DNA of 64,000 nucleotides from Candidatus Acetothermia bacterium (GCA_024653345.1 JANLFV010000001.1:124001-188000), one strand, 5' to 3'. Shown: positions 48,977 to 57,754, numbered from the stretch's first letter. Program-made: numbers and translations. Notes: generated from the sequence alone by a model not told the origin.

Positions 48977-49704
48977 ATCCCACCGTTGGCATTGATCGTC
49001 TCGCCGGTGATGTAGCTGGCCTCATCCGAGGCGAGGAAGGCTATGACCGCGGCGATCTCCTCCGGCTCGGCCGGCCTCCCCAAGGGGATCTTGGCCGCGA
49101 TCTCCGCGCTATGCTTCTCGAGAGCCTCGCGGGTCATCTCCGTCCTGGTATAGCCCGGCGCGACGGCGTTGACGGTGATCTTGTATTTTGCCAGCTCGAG
49201 GGCCAGCGACTTGGTGAGCCCGATGATCCCGGCCTTGGCCGAGGCGTAGTGGGCCCCGTGGTCCGAGCCGGTCATGGCCCGGAGTGAGGCGACATTGACG
49301 ATCCTCCCCCAGCCGGCCTCCCTCATGTAGGGGATCGCGGCCTGGGCGCAGACGAAGGCCGCAGTCAGCCCGATCCGGAGCATCCTCTCCCAGTCCTCGA
49401 GCTTCAGCCCCTCGATAGCGGCATGCTGGGAGTAGCCTGCATTGTTCACTAGGATCTGGAGGCCACCGAGCCCCTCCGCCGCCTGTTGAATGAGCTTTCG
49501 GGCCTGCTCGGGCTCGCCGACATCGGCCTGGAGGGCCACAGCTCTCTGGCCGAGGGCCCTTATCTTCGCCACCACCGCCTCCGCCCCTTTTAGGTCGTGG
49601 AGGTAGTTCACGGCCACGGCGCAGCCATCTCTTGCCAGCCTGATGGCCGTGGCCGCCCCGATCCCCCGCGAGGCGCCGGTCACGAGCGCGACCTTCTCCT
49701 CCAT
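48964..49704 (-). CDS. short-chain dehydrogenase, FabG-like 3-oxoacyl-ACP reductase
   Basis: 246 aa classical SDR. NADP(H) site VTGASRGIGAATAIRL, NNAGYSQHAA, and the catalytic Tyr-Lys in HYASAKAGIIGLTKSL, with the closing ITGETINANGGIYM. This type serves fatty-acid synthesis or oxidises varied alcohols; the single-gene context does not decide. GGGGTGAG precedes the ATG. Confidence 0.88.
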   Translation of the reverse strand: MEEKVALVTGASRGIGAATAIRLARDGCAVAVNYLHDLKGAEAVVAKIRALGQRAVALQADVGEPEQARKLIQQAAEGLGGLQILVNNAGYSQHAAIEGLKLEDWERMLRIGLTAAFVCAQAAIPYMREAGWGRIVNVASLRAMTGSDHGAHYASAKAGIIGLTKSLALELAKYKITVNAVAPGYTRTEMTREALEKHSAEIAAKIPLGRPAEPEEIAAVIAFLASDEASYITGETINANGGIYMR

Positions 49705-49720
49705 CGCTCACCCCTTGCCC

Positions 49721-49748
49721 TTGGCTTGAGGAATCGGGCTATTATATC
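49721..49748 (+). promoter_or_regulatory. promoter of the flavin reductase gene
   Basis: TTGGCT (49721-49726), a 16-bp spacer and TATATC (49743-49748). Confidence 0.4.
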
Positions 49749-49785
49749 ATCTGGCGAGATCGATCGAGAGGAGGGCCTGATCGCG

Positions 49786-50364
49786 ATGGCGAAGATCCGA
49801 ACTACCGATGTCGGAGGGTTCTACCACTTCTATCCGAAGCTGGCGACGGTCGTGACCGTCCGGGCCGGGGGTAAGCGGAACGGGATGGCCGTGGCCTGGG
49901 GGAGCCCGATCTCCTTCGAGCCCCCGATCTACGGGGTCTCGATCTCCTCCAAGCGCTACACTTACAGGCTGATCCTCGAGGCGAAGGAGTTTGTGGTCAA
50001 CTTCCTCCCGATCGGGGCGAGGAGGCTCATCGCGGCCTTCGGGCGGACGAGCGGCCGGGAGTTCGACAAGTTCGAGCGGTTCGGGATCGAGACCGAGGAG
50101 CCCCTCAAGCTCGGCTCGCCGATCTTGAAGGCAGCCTACGCCGCTTACGAGTGCGAGCTCCTGGATCACCGGACTTACGGGGACCACGACTGGTTCGTCG
50201 GGGAGGTCGTGGCCGTCCATTACGAGAAGGACCTCTTCTCCCCCGAGGGGGTCCTCGACCTGGAGAGGGTCGCCCCGGCCCTCTACCTGGGGAACGACCT
50301 TTACCTTGAAATCGCGAAGAAGGCCATCTATCGGATCGGGCGGGAGGAGGTCCTCAAGCCCTGA
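49786..50364 (+). CDS. flavin reductase family protein
   Basis: 192 aa FMN-binding split-barrel protein. The N-terminal YPKLATVVTVRAGGKRNGMA and GVSISSKRYTYRLI with KEFVVNFLP match flavin reductase-like proteins, which bind FMN and pass electrons to partner enzymes or oxygen. Partner unknown. I use ATG 49786; the frame is open further upstream, but that stretch is antisense to the SDR gene and precedes the promoter. Confidence 0.85.
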   Translation: MAKIRTTDVGGFYHFYPKLATVVTVRAGGKRNGMAVAWGSPISFEPPIYGVSISSKRYTYRLILEAKEFVVNFLPIGARRLIAAFGRTSGREFDKFERFGIETEEPLKLGSPILKAAYAAYECELLDHRTYGDHDWFVGEVVAVHYEKDLFSPEGVLDLERVAPALYLGNDLYLEIAKKAIYRIGREEVLKP

Positions 50365-50373
50365 CCGACCCTG

Positions 50374-50502
50374 ATGACTCTAACGGTCCTGGGTCTGATC
50401 CTGCTCCTCGCCTTGGGGGCCCTGCTCGTGCGGGGGCTCTACCAGCGCCGGGCCTATCGGGCCGGCCGGCTCGCGCGCTGCCCCCACTGCGGGCGATACT
50501 AG
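50374..50502 (+). CDS. small membrane protein with half a zinc ribbon; in-frame TAG before the second half
   Basis: As read, 42 aa: one membrane helix (LGLILLLALGALLVRGL), a basic stretch and CPHCGRY, then TAG. The same frame continues after the stop as TYCPHCGEVVAKWSSRR to a second TAG at 50554-50556. The two CPHCG knuckles make one normal zinc ribbon, so the gene is either broken by a recent nonsense change (for example CAG to TAG) or read through. It begins 9 bp after the flavin reductase gene. Confidence 0.6.
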   Translation: MTLTVLGLILLLALGALLVRGLYQRRAYRAGRLARCPHCGRY

Positions 50503-50559
50503 ACCTATTGCCCCCACTGCGGCGAGGTGGTGGCGAAATGGTCTAGTCGGCGATAGGGC

Positions 50560-52047
50560 TCACTCGTTGTGTGGGATCTCGATGGTGCTCCCGCCGATGA
50601 ACTCCCGGACGAGGGCATCTCCCGGGATGAGGGCGAGATCATTGACCTGCTCAAAGGTGAGCCCCTCCACGGAATCGAGTAGCTTTCTAATCCGCTCGTA
50701 GCGGATCCGGGCGTCGAGGAAGGAGGCATACTGCTCGAGGTCCTCCCGCTTGGGCCAGAGGCTCTCCGGCCCGGAGAAGAAGGGCTTCAAGACCGGGAGA
50801 TCGAAGGGCATCCCCCCGTTTATGATATGGTCCGCCAGACCCTTCAGGGGGATAATGCTGAAGAGCTCCCCCGCACGGACATAGTGCCAGTGGAGGAGGG
50901 TCGCGAGCGGGGTGTGGTTCCGGTGCCGCGCGTCCCGGACCATCCGCCGGAGCAAGCGCACATCGGCGAAGCGCGTGAGCCGCCGCCCGGTCCGATCGCC
51001 CTCGAGGAGCGGGAGCATGAATTCCCGCTCGTAGAGGGGGTTCATCGCCTCGACGTAGAGGCGGAACATCACCTTCGGGTCGATCCCCTCAGTGAGGGGG
51101 GGATAGAACCCGTGGAGGCAGTCGAGGATCATGATCTGGTCCGGCGCGCGCTTGACCGGCTTAGTCCCGATCCTTCTCCCCTCCTTGAAGCTATAGACCG
51201 GCTTCTCGACCGGCCTCCCCTCGAGCAACTCCTTCAGGTGGCGGTTGAGGAGCTGGATGTCCATCGCTTCCGGGGTCTCGTAGTTCCGGTCGTTGATCCA
51301 GTCGGTGGGGTGCTCGATGAGCGGCCAGAAGTAGTCGTCGAGGTTGAGCATGAGGAACCGCAGGCCCCAGCGCTCGAGCCGCTCGGCCAGCTTGACCGTC
51401 GAGGTCGTCTTCCCCGAGCTTGAGGGGCCGCTGATCCAGATCATCTGGAGCTCGTCCCCCGCGTCGAGCCGCCTGATCAACTTTCTGGCCGCCTCATCTA
51501 GCGAGGCCTCATACTCGGCGATCGCGGCCTCGACGAGGGGCTTCAGCCGCCCCTCGCGAATGATCTCGTTCAATCCCTCGATCGTGTCGCAGCCGTGGGC
51601 CCGATTCCAGGCGAGGAGCTTCTCCATATGCTCCTTGGGGTAGCCGCCCCCGACGAACTGTTCCTGGGTGATCGCCCCCTCGCGGACCCAGTGCCGCCCC
51701 CAGCGGTAGCAAGTGTAGGCGTCGGCGGTCACGGTGAAGCCAGTGCTCTGCAACACATGCAATACCACATCCTGGATCTCCTCGACCGTCGGGGGGAAGT
51801 TGGCGACGAGGTGCTCCGGCTTGGCATTAAGGCAGATCACCACAAGGTCGGAGAGGAACTCCGCGATCCCCTCATCGGTCTTCCCCGCGGCGAAGATCCG
51901 GTCATTGATCCCCTCGAGGTAGTCCTGCTCGAACCCGCCGATTGAGTCGGCCGCGCGGCGGATGGCCCGGACGATCCGCCCCTGGTCGAAGCTCACCAGG
52001 GCATGGTTCCGCTTCATCACCTTCCCGATCTTGTTGACTACGGCCAT
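50560..52047 (-). CDS. ATP-cone / uridine kinase (PRK-UDK) fusion
   Basis: 495 aa. Residues about 5-110 match an ATP-cone (VMKRNHALVSFDQGRIVRAI, VEEIQDVVLHVL, DAYTCYRWGR), the allosteric nucleotide sensor known from ribonucleotide reductase and NrdR. Residues about 200-420 form a P-loop kinase of the uridine kinase/phosphoribulokinase group: GPSSSGKTTS, LNLDDYFW, ILDCLHGFYP and HWHYVRAGE. It may phosphorylate a nucleoside under (d)ATP control; the substrate is not shown. A perfect TATAAT ends 9 nt before the ATG, with no clear -35. Confidence 0.83.
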   Translation of the reverse strand: MAVVNKIGKVMKRNHALVSFDQGRIVRAIRRAADSIGGFEQDYLEGINDRIFAAGKTDEGIAEFLSDLVVICLNAKPEHLVANFPPTVEEIQDVVLHVLQSTGFTVTADAYTCYRWGRHWVREGAITQEQFVGGGYPKEHMEKLLAWNRAHGCDTIEGLNEIIREGRLKPLVEAAIAEYEASLDEAARKLIRRLDAGDELQMIWISGPSSSGKTTSTVKLAERLERWGLRFLMLNLDDYFWPLIEHPTDWINDRNYETPEAMDIQLLNRHLKELLEGRPVEKPVYSFKEGRRIGTKPVKRAPDQIMILDCLHGFYPPLTEGIDPKVMFRLYVEAMNPLYEREFMLPLLEGDRTGRRLTRFADVRLLRRMVRDARHRNHTPLATLLHWHYVRAGELFSIIPLKGLADHIINGGMPFDLPVLKPFFSGPESLWPKREDLEQYASFLDARIRYERIRKLLDSVEGLTFEQVNDLALIPGDALVREFIGGSTIEIPHNE

Positions 52048-52056
52048 GGTAACGGG

Positions 52057-52062
52057 ATTATA
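52057..52062 (-). promoter_or_regulatory. -10 box of the ATP-cone kinase gene
   Basis: Perfect TATAAT on the minus strand, 9 nt before the ATG; no good -35. Consistent with a leaderless mRNA. Confidence 0.4.
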
Positions 52063-52260
52063 TCAGCGAGTCCGGAATAGGGCTACATCCATCGGCCCGA
52101 GCGTCCTGCAAGCTCAGGCCAGCGGAGCCGCGGAACCATCGCCCCAGCGAAGAGGTGCTAAGACCCTCGGCTGGAAGATCCAACTGGTCGAGGGAGATGC
52201 ACGGGGACTCGCCCCAGCCGACAGCGGAAAGGCCGCTCGGACGGCTGCGAAGGCCGGGCT
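52063..52260. other. gap between divergent kinase and nucleotidyltransferase-like genes
   Basis: GC-rich, no ORF of interest and no strong hairpin. The only signals are the two flanking promoter regions. Confidence 0.4.
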
Positions 52261-52289
52261 TTGCGGCTCGGAGCGCGAAAGTGTAGAAT
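52261..52289 (+). promoter_or_regulatory. promoter of the 52299-57666 operon, leaderless type
   Basis: TTGCGG (52261-52266), a 17-bp spacer and TAGAAT (52284-52289); the ATG follows 9 nt later with only a run of C between. Confidence 0.65.
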
Positions 52290-52298
52290 TCCCCCGCT

Positions 52299-53480
52299 AT
52301 GGCCGCTGGGAAGGTAACCCTGCTCATCTTGCCCGGCCCCGAGGGGAAGAGCGAGGTCGAGCGGCTGGTCAGCGGAGCGAGGGCGGCGATCGCGCGCGAC
52401 TTGATCGAGAAAGCTCTGCAGGTGAAGACTATCGATGAGATCATCGTCGCTACTCCCGCAGCCACCTTCGCCTCCGAATTGGCGGGCTTGCCCGTCGTCA
52501 CGGAACTGCTCGATGGGGCTGACTTCCACTTCGGTCTGCGGGTCTGGAGCCTCATCGAGAAGCATCGGATCGAGAGGCTGATCTACATCTCCGGCGGGAG
52601 CGGGGCCCTCCTCTCGGAGGAGGAACTGGCCACGCTGGCCGGGCTCCTCCTCGAGGAGGAGCGGCTCTTCCTGGCGAACAACTTCTACTCCACTGACTTC
52701 CTCGCCCTCGCACCGGCCCAGGCCCTCCTCCCACTCCCGCCGCCGGAGAGCGACAACCGGCTCGGCTGGCTCCTCTGGGAGGCCGGGTTCAAGGCGGCCG
52801 AGCTCCCCCGGACCGCCGCGACCCAGTTCGACATTGACACCCCGACCGACCTTCTGATCTTGAAGATCCATCCCGGGGCCGGGCCGAATACCAGGGCCTA
52901 CCTGGAGGGGCTCGACTTGGGCGCGGCTGCGGCCCGCCTCGACGCGGCCCTCCGGGCCTTCACCAATCGCGAGGCGACGGTCCTGGTCGCCGGGCGGGTC
53001 TCGGCCCAGACCTGGCGGTTCCTCGAGGAGGAGACCGCCTGCCAGGCCCAGGTCTTCTCCGAGGAGCGGGGCTTGAAGGCCAGCGGGCGGGAGGAGCGGG
53101 GCGAGGGGCGGTCGCTCTTGGGCTTCCTCCTCGAGGAGCTCGGCCCGGAGCGATTCTTCCGGACTCTGGGGAAGCTCGCGGACCTGGCGTTGATAGACTC
53201 GCGAGTCCTCTTCGCCCACCTGAGGAAGTGGCCCACGGCCCAGGACCGCTTCCTCTCGGACCTCCTCCGCGCGGAGGAGATACAGGACCCGGAGATAAGG
53301 GAGTTCACCGCCGCCGCGAGGGCGGCCCCCTTGCCGGTGATCCTCGGGGGCCATTCGCTCGTCTCCGGGGGCTTGTATGCCCTGGTCGAGCTCGCCTGGC
53401 GGGGGAAGAGCCTCGAGCGGCGGGTCCAGGTCCGGCCATTATCGATCCCGGTCCGCATGAACATGAAAGTGAAGGAGTGA
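52299..53480 (+). CDS. nucleotidyltransferase-like protein of unknown role
   Basis: 393 aa. The N-terminal 210 residues read like a Rossmann-type NTP-transferase fold (TLLILPGPEG, DEIIVATPAA, RLIYISGGSGALLSEEEL, FDIDTPTDLLIL), similar in layout to MobA/CofC-like enzymes but without a clear GxG(T/S)xMG loop. The C-terminal half (about 225-393) is alpha-helical and unknown. It lies 5 bp before the GlyA-GcvT gene, with an AAGGAG site inside its end, so the two are co-expressed. A function in cofactor or one-carbon metabolism is only a guess from context. Confidence 0.6.
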   Translation: MAAGKVTLLILPGPEGKSEVERLVSGARAAIARDLIEKALQVKTIDEIIVATPAATFASELAGLPVVTELLDGADFHFGLRVWSLIEKHRIERLIYISGGSGALLSEEELATLAGLLLEEERLFLANNFYSTDFLALAPAQALLPLPPPESDNRLGWLLWEAGFKAAELPRTAATQFDIDTPTDLLILKIHPGAGPNTRAYLEGLDLGAAAARLDAALRAFTNREATVLVAGRVSAQTWRFLEEETACQAQVFSEERGLKASGREERGEGRSLLGFLLEELGPERFFRTLGKLADLALIDSRVLFAHLRKWPTAQDRFLSDLLRAEEIQDPEIREFTAAARAAPLPVILGGHSLVSGGLYALVELAWRGKSLERRVQVRPLSIPVRMNMKVKE

Positions 53481-53485
53481 GAAGG

Positions 53486-56400
53486 ATGTATGAGCGCTAT
53501 TTCAATCGGCCCCTAGCGGAGGTCGACCCCCTGATCGCGGCCCTCATCGGCCACGAGGAGGAAAGGCAGGCGAGGAAGATCATCCTGATCCCCTCGGAGG
53601 CGATGGCCCCCTCGCTGGTGAGGGAGGCCCTCGGCTCGGTCTTCACCAACCTATATGCCGAGGGTTATCCCCCGGTGAGGATGGTCCGCTCCGATGAGAG
53701 GCTCCTTTCGGACCTGGCCTGCCAGCTTGCCCACCTCCGCCGCTACGGCGACCGGAGGTTCTACAAGGGGGTGGAGTATGTCGATATCTTGGAGGCGCTC
53801 GCCCAGCGGCGGATCGCGGAGTGCTTCGCCAACCCCCGCGCCCCGGCGGATGAGATCTTCGTGAACATCCAGCCGCTCTCCGGCGCGGCGGCCAACCTCG
53901 CCGTTTATGACGCCTTCCTCGAGCATGGGGATGTGGTGATGGGGATGGACCTGATGCACGGCGGCCACCTCACCCACGGGAGCCGGTTCAACTTCTCCGG
54001 GAAGTGCTACAAGGTCGTCTCCTACACCGTCGACCCCAAGACCGAGCTTTTGGACTACGACCAGATCATGGAGCTGGCGAGGGAGCATAAGCCGAAGCTG
54101 ATCATCGCGGGCTACACCTCTTACCCCTGGGCCCCCGACTGGGAGAGATTCCGGAAGATCGCCGATGAGGTCGGGGCGATCCTGCTCGCGGATATCGCCC
54201 ACACCGCGGGGATGGCGATCGCCGGGGCCTACCCCAACCCCGTGGGGATCGCCGATGTCGTGACCTTCACGACCCATAAGACGATCTGCGGCCCCCGAGG
54301 GGCCTGCATCCTCACCACCGACGAGGCCAAGGCTGAGAAGATTGATAATGCCGTCTTCCCCGGGGAGCAGGGCGGCCCGCATGTCAATAAGTTCGCGGCC
54401 ATGGCCGTGGCCTTCGGGATCGCCAAGACCGAGGCCTTCCGGGAATTGCAGCACCGGATCGTCGCCAATGCCAAGCACCTGGCCGAGGCCCTAAAGAACC
54501 GCGGGATCCGCTTGGCCTACGGCGGGACGAACACCCACATCGTGATGGTTGACCTCAAGTCGGTCCACCCCGAGCTGAAGGGCGAGCCGGCGGCCAGGAT
54601 CTTGGACCTCGCGGGGATCGTGGTGAACCGGAACACCATCCCCGGGGACACCGTCACGGCCCTGGGGACGGGGATCAGGCTCGGGACCCCCTGGGTGAGC
54701 CAGCGGGGGATGGGGAAGGAGGAGATGGAGAAGCTCGCGGAGCTGATCCATCGGATCATCTCGAATATCAAGCCCTTCAGCTACCAGGGCCTCCGGGGCG
54801 AGCTCCCCCGGGGGAAGATCGAGCTCGAGGTCTTGGAGGAGGTCAAGCGCGAGGTCGAGGAGCTGGCCGCGGCCACGCCGGCCGAGACCCGCTCCCGCGG
54901 GACTGGCTACCCGCACTACTACTTCCTCGAGGAGGCCCGGGCTGTGACGAGGGAGCATGCCCCGGCTTCGGCGGGCAATCCTAAGCCGGCCCTGCTCGAT
55001 GAGCTGACCATCCTCCAAGTCCGGGGCGCGCGGGCCCTACCCTTCCTCCAGGAGGCCCTCACCGCCGACATCGCCGCCCTCAGGCCGGGGGAGTGCACCC
55101 CCTCTTTTATCCTCGAGCGGGATGGCCGGGTGATGGACGAGCTCCTGGTCTTGCGGCTCGAGCCCGAGCGGTTCATCCTCTTCAGCCGCCCGGAGAATGC
55201 CCCAAGGGTCAAGGCCTGGCTCCGCGGCCTATCGGACGGCTACATCATCTTCGACGATGACGATCTCTTAAGGAAAGTCGAGGGTCCGGCGGTCGTGGAA
55301 GACCTGGCGACGGACCTCCCCGAGGAGGAGCGGCAGGCCCTGCTCTCCCGGATCGAGCGGGCCCTCCGCGCCGCAGGGGCGGGGGTCGACCCCCGCCGAA
55401 GGGCGTTGGAGGTGGCCCCCGATGGCGACCGGCCCCAGGCCGCGGACCTTTACCGGGATGAGCGCTATCGCCCTCTCTTCCGGCTCAGCAAGCCCTACTT
55501 CGTCGGCCAGGCGAGCCTAGAGCGATTCGCCCCCAGGGTGAAGAAGAAGGAGTTCAAATGGGAGGGCCATGAGCCGGGGCCTCTCCGGCGGACCCCGCTC
55601 TTCGAGGAGCACAAGCGCCTTGGGGCCAAGTTCGTCCCCTTCGCCGGGTGGGAGATGCCGGTCTGGTATTCCAGCGTGAGCGAGGAGCACCTTGCCGTCC
55701 GAGAGGCGGCCGGGCTCTTCGATGTCGGCCACATGGGGGTCCTCGAGGTCGCGGGAGAGCACGCTACGAGCCTCCTCGACCTGGCCACGACCAACTATGT
55801 CCGGTGGCTCGAGCCCGGGGAGTCGCAATACACCTACCTCCTCGACCCCGACGGCCGAGTGATCGACGACCTGATCGTCTACTGCCGTGACAGAGAGCGA
55901 TACTTGCTCGTCGTGAACGCCATCAACGCCGAGGAGGACCTGGCCTGGCTTTTGGCCGTGAACTCTGGGGAATACCTCCTCGACCGCCGGAGGCCGTGGG
56001 TCGAGCCCGAGGGGCCGGCCCTGGTCCGGGACCTCAAAGCCCCCGAGGCGGGCGAGGACCGGCGGATCGACCTGGCCCTCCAGGGGCCCAAATCGCTGGC
56101 GATCCTCCAGAGGTTGGCCGAGCCCGAGCTGAGCCATCGCCTGGGGCGGCTCAAGCGGACCGAGCTCTTGGAAGGCGAGCTCGCCGGCATCCCGGTGATC
56201 ATCGCCCGGACGGGCTATACCGGCGAGGAGTTCGGGTATGAGCTTTTAGTCCACCCCGACCGGGCGGTCGCGCTCTGGCGGCTCTTGCTCGAGGCCGGGG
56301 CCGAGTTCGGGCTCAAGCCCGCCGGCCTGGGAGCAAGAGACTCCACGAGGACCGAGGCCGGCCTCCCCCTCTACGGCCATGAGCTGGCGGGCGAGCTGGG

Positions 56401-56833
56401 CATCTCTCCGATCGAGGCCGGCTTCGAGGGGTATGTGAAGTTCCATAAGCCGTTCTTCATCGGGAGGGAGGCCCTCCTCAAGCGGAAGCGGGAGATGAAG
56501 ATGACGGTCGTCCGGTTCAGGATGGAGAGGAAGGGAGTCCGGCCCCCGAAATACGGCGATCCCGTGGTCGACCGGACCGGGCGGTTCCTCGGGCAGGTCA
56601 CCTCCTGCGCCCTCGACACCGAGGGCTTCCTGGTCGGGATGGCCTATATCGATAAGGGCGCGAGCGCCGAGGGGACCCCGCTCTGGATCTACTCCCTCCC
56701 CGAGCGAGGGGCGGAGAAGGGGCCAAGGGGACTTCGCCCGGGCGACCGGCTTCCCCTGCCGAACGAGGCCAAGGTCATCCCGAGGTTCCACATCGGCCGG
56801 CCGCTCGCCCTCCACACTGCCTGCCAGGAGTGA
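53486..56833 (+). CDS. fused serine hydroxymethyltransferase / aminomethyltransferase (GlyA-GcvT)
   Basis: 1115 aa. Residues 1-475 are SHMT: PLP Lys in FTTHKTICGPRG (about 262), DIAHTAGMAIAG, LYAEGYP and RFYKGVEYVDILEA, with an insert of about 20 residues between the last two. Residues about 500-690 look like a shrunken GcvT (TADIAALRPGECTPSFILE, GRVMDELLVL, LSKPYFVGQASL). Residues about 695-1115 are a full GcvT: FAGWEMPVWYS, GRVIDDLIVY, GYTGEEFGYE and GARDSTRTEAGLPLYGHEL. Both enzymes move one-carbon units between glycine, serine and tetrahydrofolate, so fusion could channel methylene-THF. ATG 53486 follows GAAGG; upstream frame lies inside the previous gene. GcvH and GcvP are not in the window. 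Confidence 0.9.
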   Translation: MYERYFNRPLAEVDPLIAALIGHEEERQARKIILIPSEAMAPSLVREALGSVFTNLYAEGYPPVRMVRSDERLLSDLACQLAHLRRYGDRRFYKGVEYVDILEALAQRRIAECFANPRAPADEIFVNIQPLSGAAANLAVYDAFLEHGDVVMGMDLMHGGHLTHGSRFNFSGKCYKVVSYTVDPKTELLDYDQIMELAREHKPKLIIAGYTSYPWAPDWERFRKIADEVGAILLADIAHTAGMAIAGAYPNPVGIADVVTFTTHKTICGPRGACILTTDEAKAEKIDNAVFPGEQGGPHVNKFAAMAVAFGIAKTEAFRELQHRIVANAKHLAEALKNRGIRLAYGGTNTHIVMVDLKSVHPELKGEPAARILDLAGIVVNRNTIPGDTVTALGTGIRLGTPWVSQRGMGKEEMEKLAELIHRIISNIKPFSYQGLRGELPRGKIELEVLEEVKREVEELAAATPAETRSRGTGYPHYYFLEEARAVTREHAPASAGNPKPALLDELTILQVRGARALPFLQEALTADIAALRPGECTPSFILERDGRVMDELLVLRLEPERFILFSRPENAPRVKAWLRGLSDGYIIFDDDDLLRKVEGPAVVEDLATDLPEEERQALLSRIERALRAAGAGVDPRRRALEVAPDGDRPQAADLYRDERYRPLFRLSKPYFVGQASLERFAPRVKKKEFKWEGHEPGPLRRTPLFEEHKRLGAKFVPFAGWEMPVWYSSVSEEHLAVREAAGLFDVGHMGVLEVAGEHATSLLDLATTNYVRWLEPGESQYTYLLDPDGRVIDDLIVYCRDRERYLLVVNAINAEEDLAWLLAVNSGEYLLDRRRPWVEPEGPALVRDLKAPEAGEDRRIDLALQGPKSLAILQRLAEPELSHRLGRLKRTELLEGELAGIPVIIARTGYTGEEFGYELLVHPDRAVALWRLLLEAGAEFGLKPAGLGARDSTRTEAGLPLYGHELAGELGISPIEAGFEGYVKFHKPFFIGREALLKRKREMKMTVVRFRMERKGVRPPKYGDPVVDRTGRFLGQVTSCALDTEGFLVGMAYIDKGASAEGTPLWIYSLPERGAEKGPRGLRPGDRLPLPNEAKVIPRFHIGRPLALHTACQE

Positions 56834-56838
56834 GCCCG

Positions 56839-57666
56839 ATGAACACTGAGGAGATCATGGCCCTGGCCTTGAGGCTCGCCGGCCTCTCCGAGGTCCCGGC
56901 GGATAGCCAGATCTACTACCCCGGCGAGAGGATCAAAAAGATTCTCATCGGGCTCGACCTCGGGAGCGCGGAGCTCCAGCTCGCCAAGTCACTGGGGTTC
57001 GACCTGGCGATCGCTCATCACCCCCAGGGCGGGCGAGCCTCACTCAACTTCGCTGAGGTCCTGAAGAACCACATCCGGCAGATGGTCCAGGCCGGGGTCC
57101 CCCGCGAGATCGCGGAGGCGGCGATCCAGGAGCGGCTCTTTGAGGCCCGCGTGAGCGCCCATATGAGCAACTACGACCATGCTCTCTCGATCGCCCGCTT
57201 GCTCGGGCTGCCGTTCATGAACATCCATACCCCGCTCGATGAGATCGGGCGGCAGAGGCTGGCCGAGGTCGTGGGAAGAGCCCATCCCGAGCTGAGCCTC
57301 CTAGAGCTAGTCGGCCTCCTGAAGGAGAGCCTGCCTGAATTCCGCCATGCGCAGACCGAGATCGACATCCGCGTGGGGCAGCCCCAGAACATGATCGGGC
57401 GGACGGTGGTCTCCCACGGGGCGGGGACGAACGGCGGGTATCCCGTCGCCAAGGCTTACTTCGAGCACGGCGTGGACACCGTGATCTACATCCACTGCAG
57501 CCCAGGGGACTCCAAGCGGCTGCGGGAGGAGTTTCAAGAGAAGGGGAAGAACCTGATCGTCACCGGCCATATCGCGAGCGACTCACTTGGGATCAACCCG
57601 TTCATCGCCGAGCTGTTGAGGCGCGGCCTGGAGGTGGTGCCGATCAGCGGGATTGTGCCGGGTTGA
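56839..57666 (+). CDS. Nif3-like dinuclear metal centre protein
   Basis: About 275 aa. Metal-binding motifs of the Nif3/YbgI family are present: AIAHHP, NIHTPLD and the final VTGHIASDSLGINPFI. Members form toroidal hexamers with two metal ions per subunit; some have GTP cyclohydrolase I type 2 annotation, without general proof. ATG 56839 has GGAG upstream; GTG 56830 overlapping the GlyA-GcvT stop is the alternative. It is the last gene of the operon. Confidence 0.85.
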   Translation: MNTEEIMALALRLAGLSEVPADSQIYYPGERIKKILIGLDLGSAELQLAKSLGFDLAIAHHPQGGRASLNFAEVLKNHIRQMVQAGVPREIAEAAIQERLFEARVSAHMSNYDHALSIARLLGLPFMNIHTPLDEIGRQRLAEVVGRAHPELSLLELVGLLKESLPEFRHAQTEIDIRVGQPQNMIGRTVVSHGAGTNGGYPVAKAYFEHGVDTVIYIHCSPGDSKRLREEFQEKGKNLIVTGHIASDSLGINPFIAELLRRGLEVVPISGIVPG

Positions 57667-57754
57667 TCCCCGCAGACTGGCTCGCAAGCCGAGGTGATCC
57701 CCACTAGCCTCTTTGGGACAGAATTAACGCTTCCCCAGGCTCCAGAGGGGGGAC

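Noticed and set aside
53228-53485. 86-codon N-terminal extension of GlyA-GcvT
   Set aside because: It overlaps the upstream gene in another frame; ATG 53486 has a ribosome site and matches SHMT N-termini.
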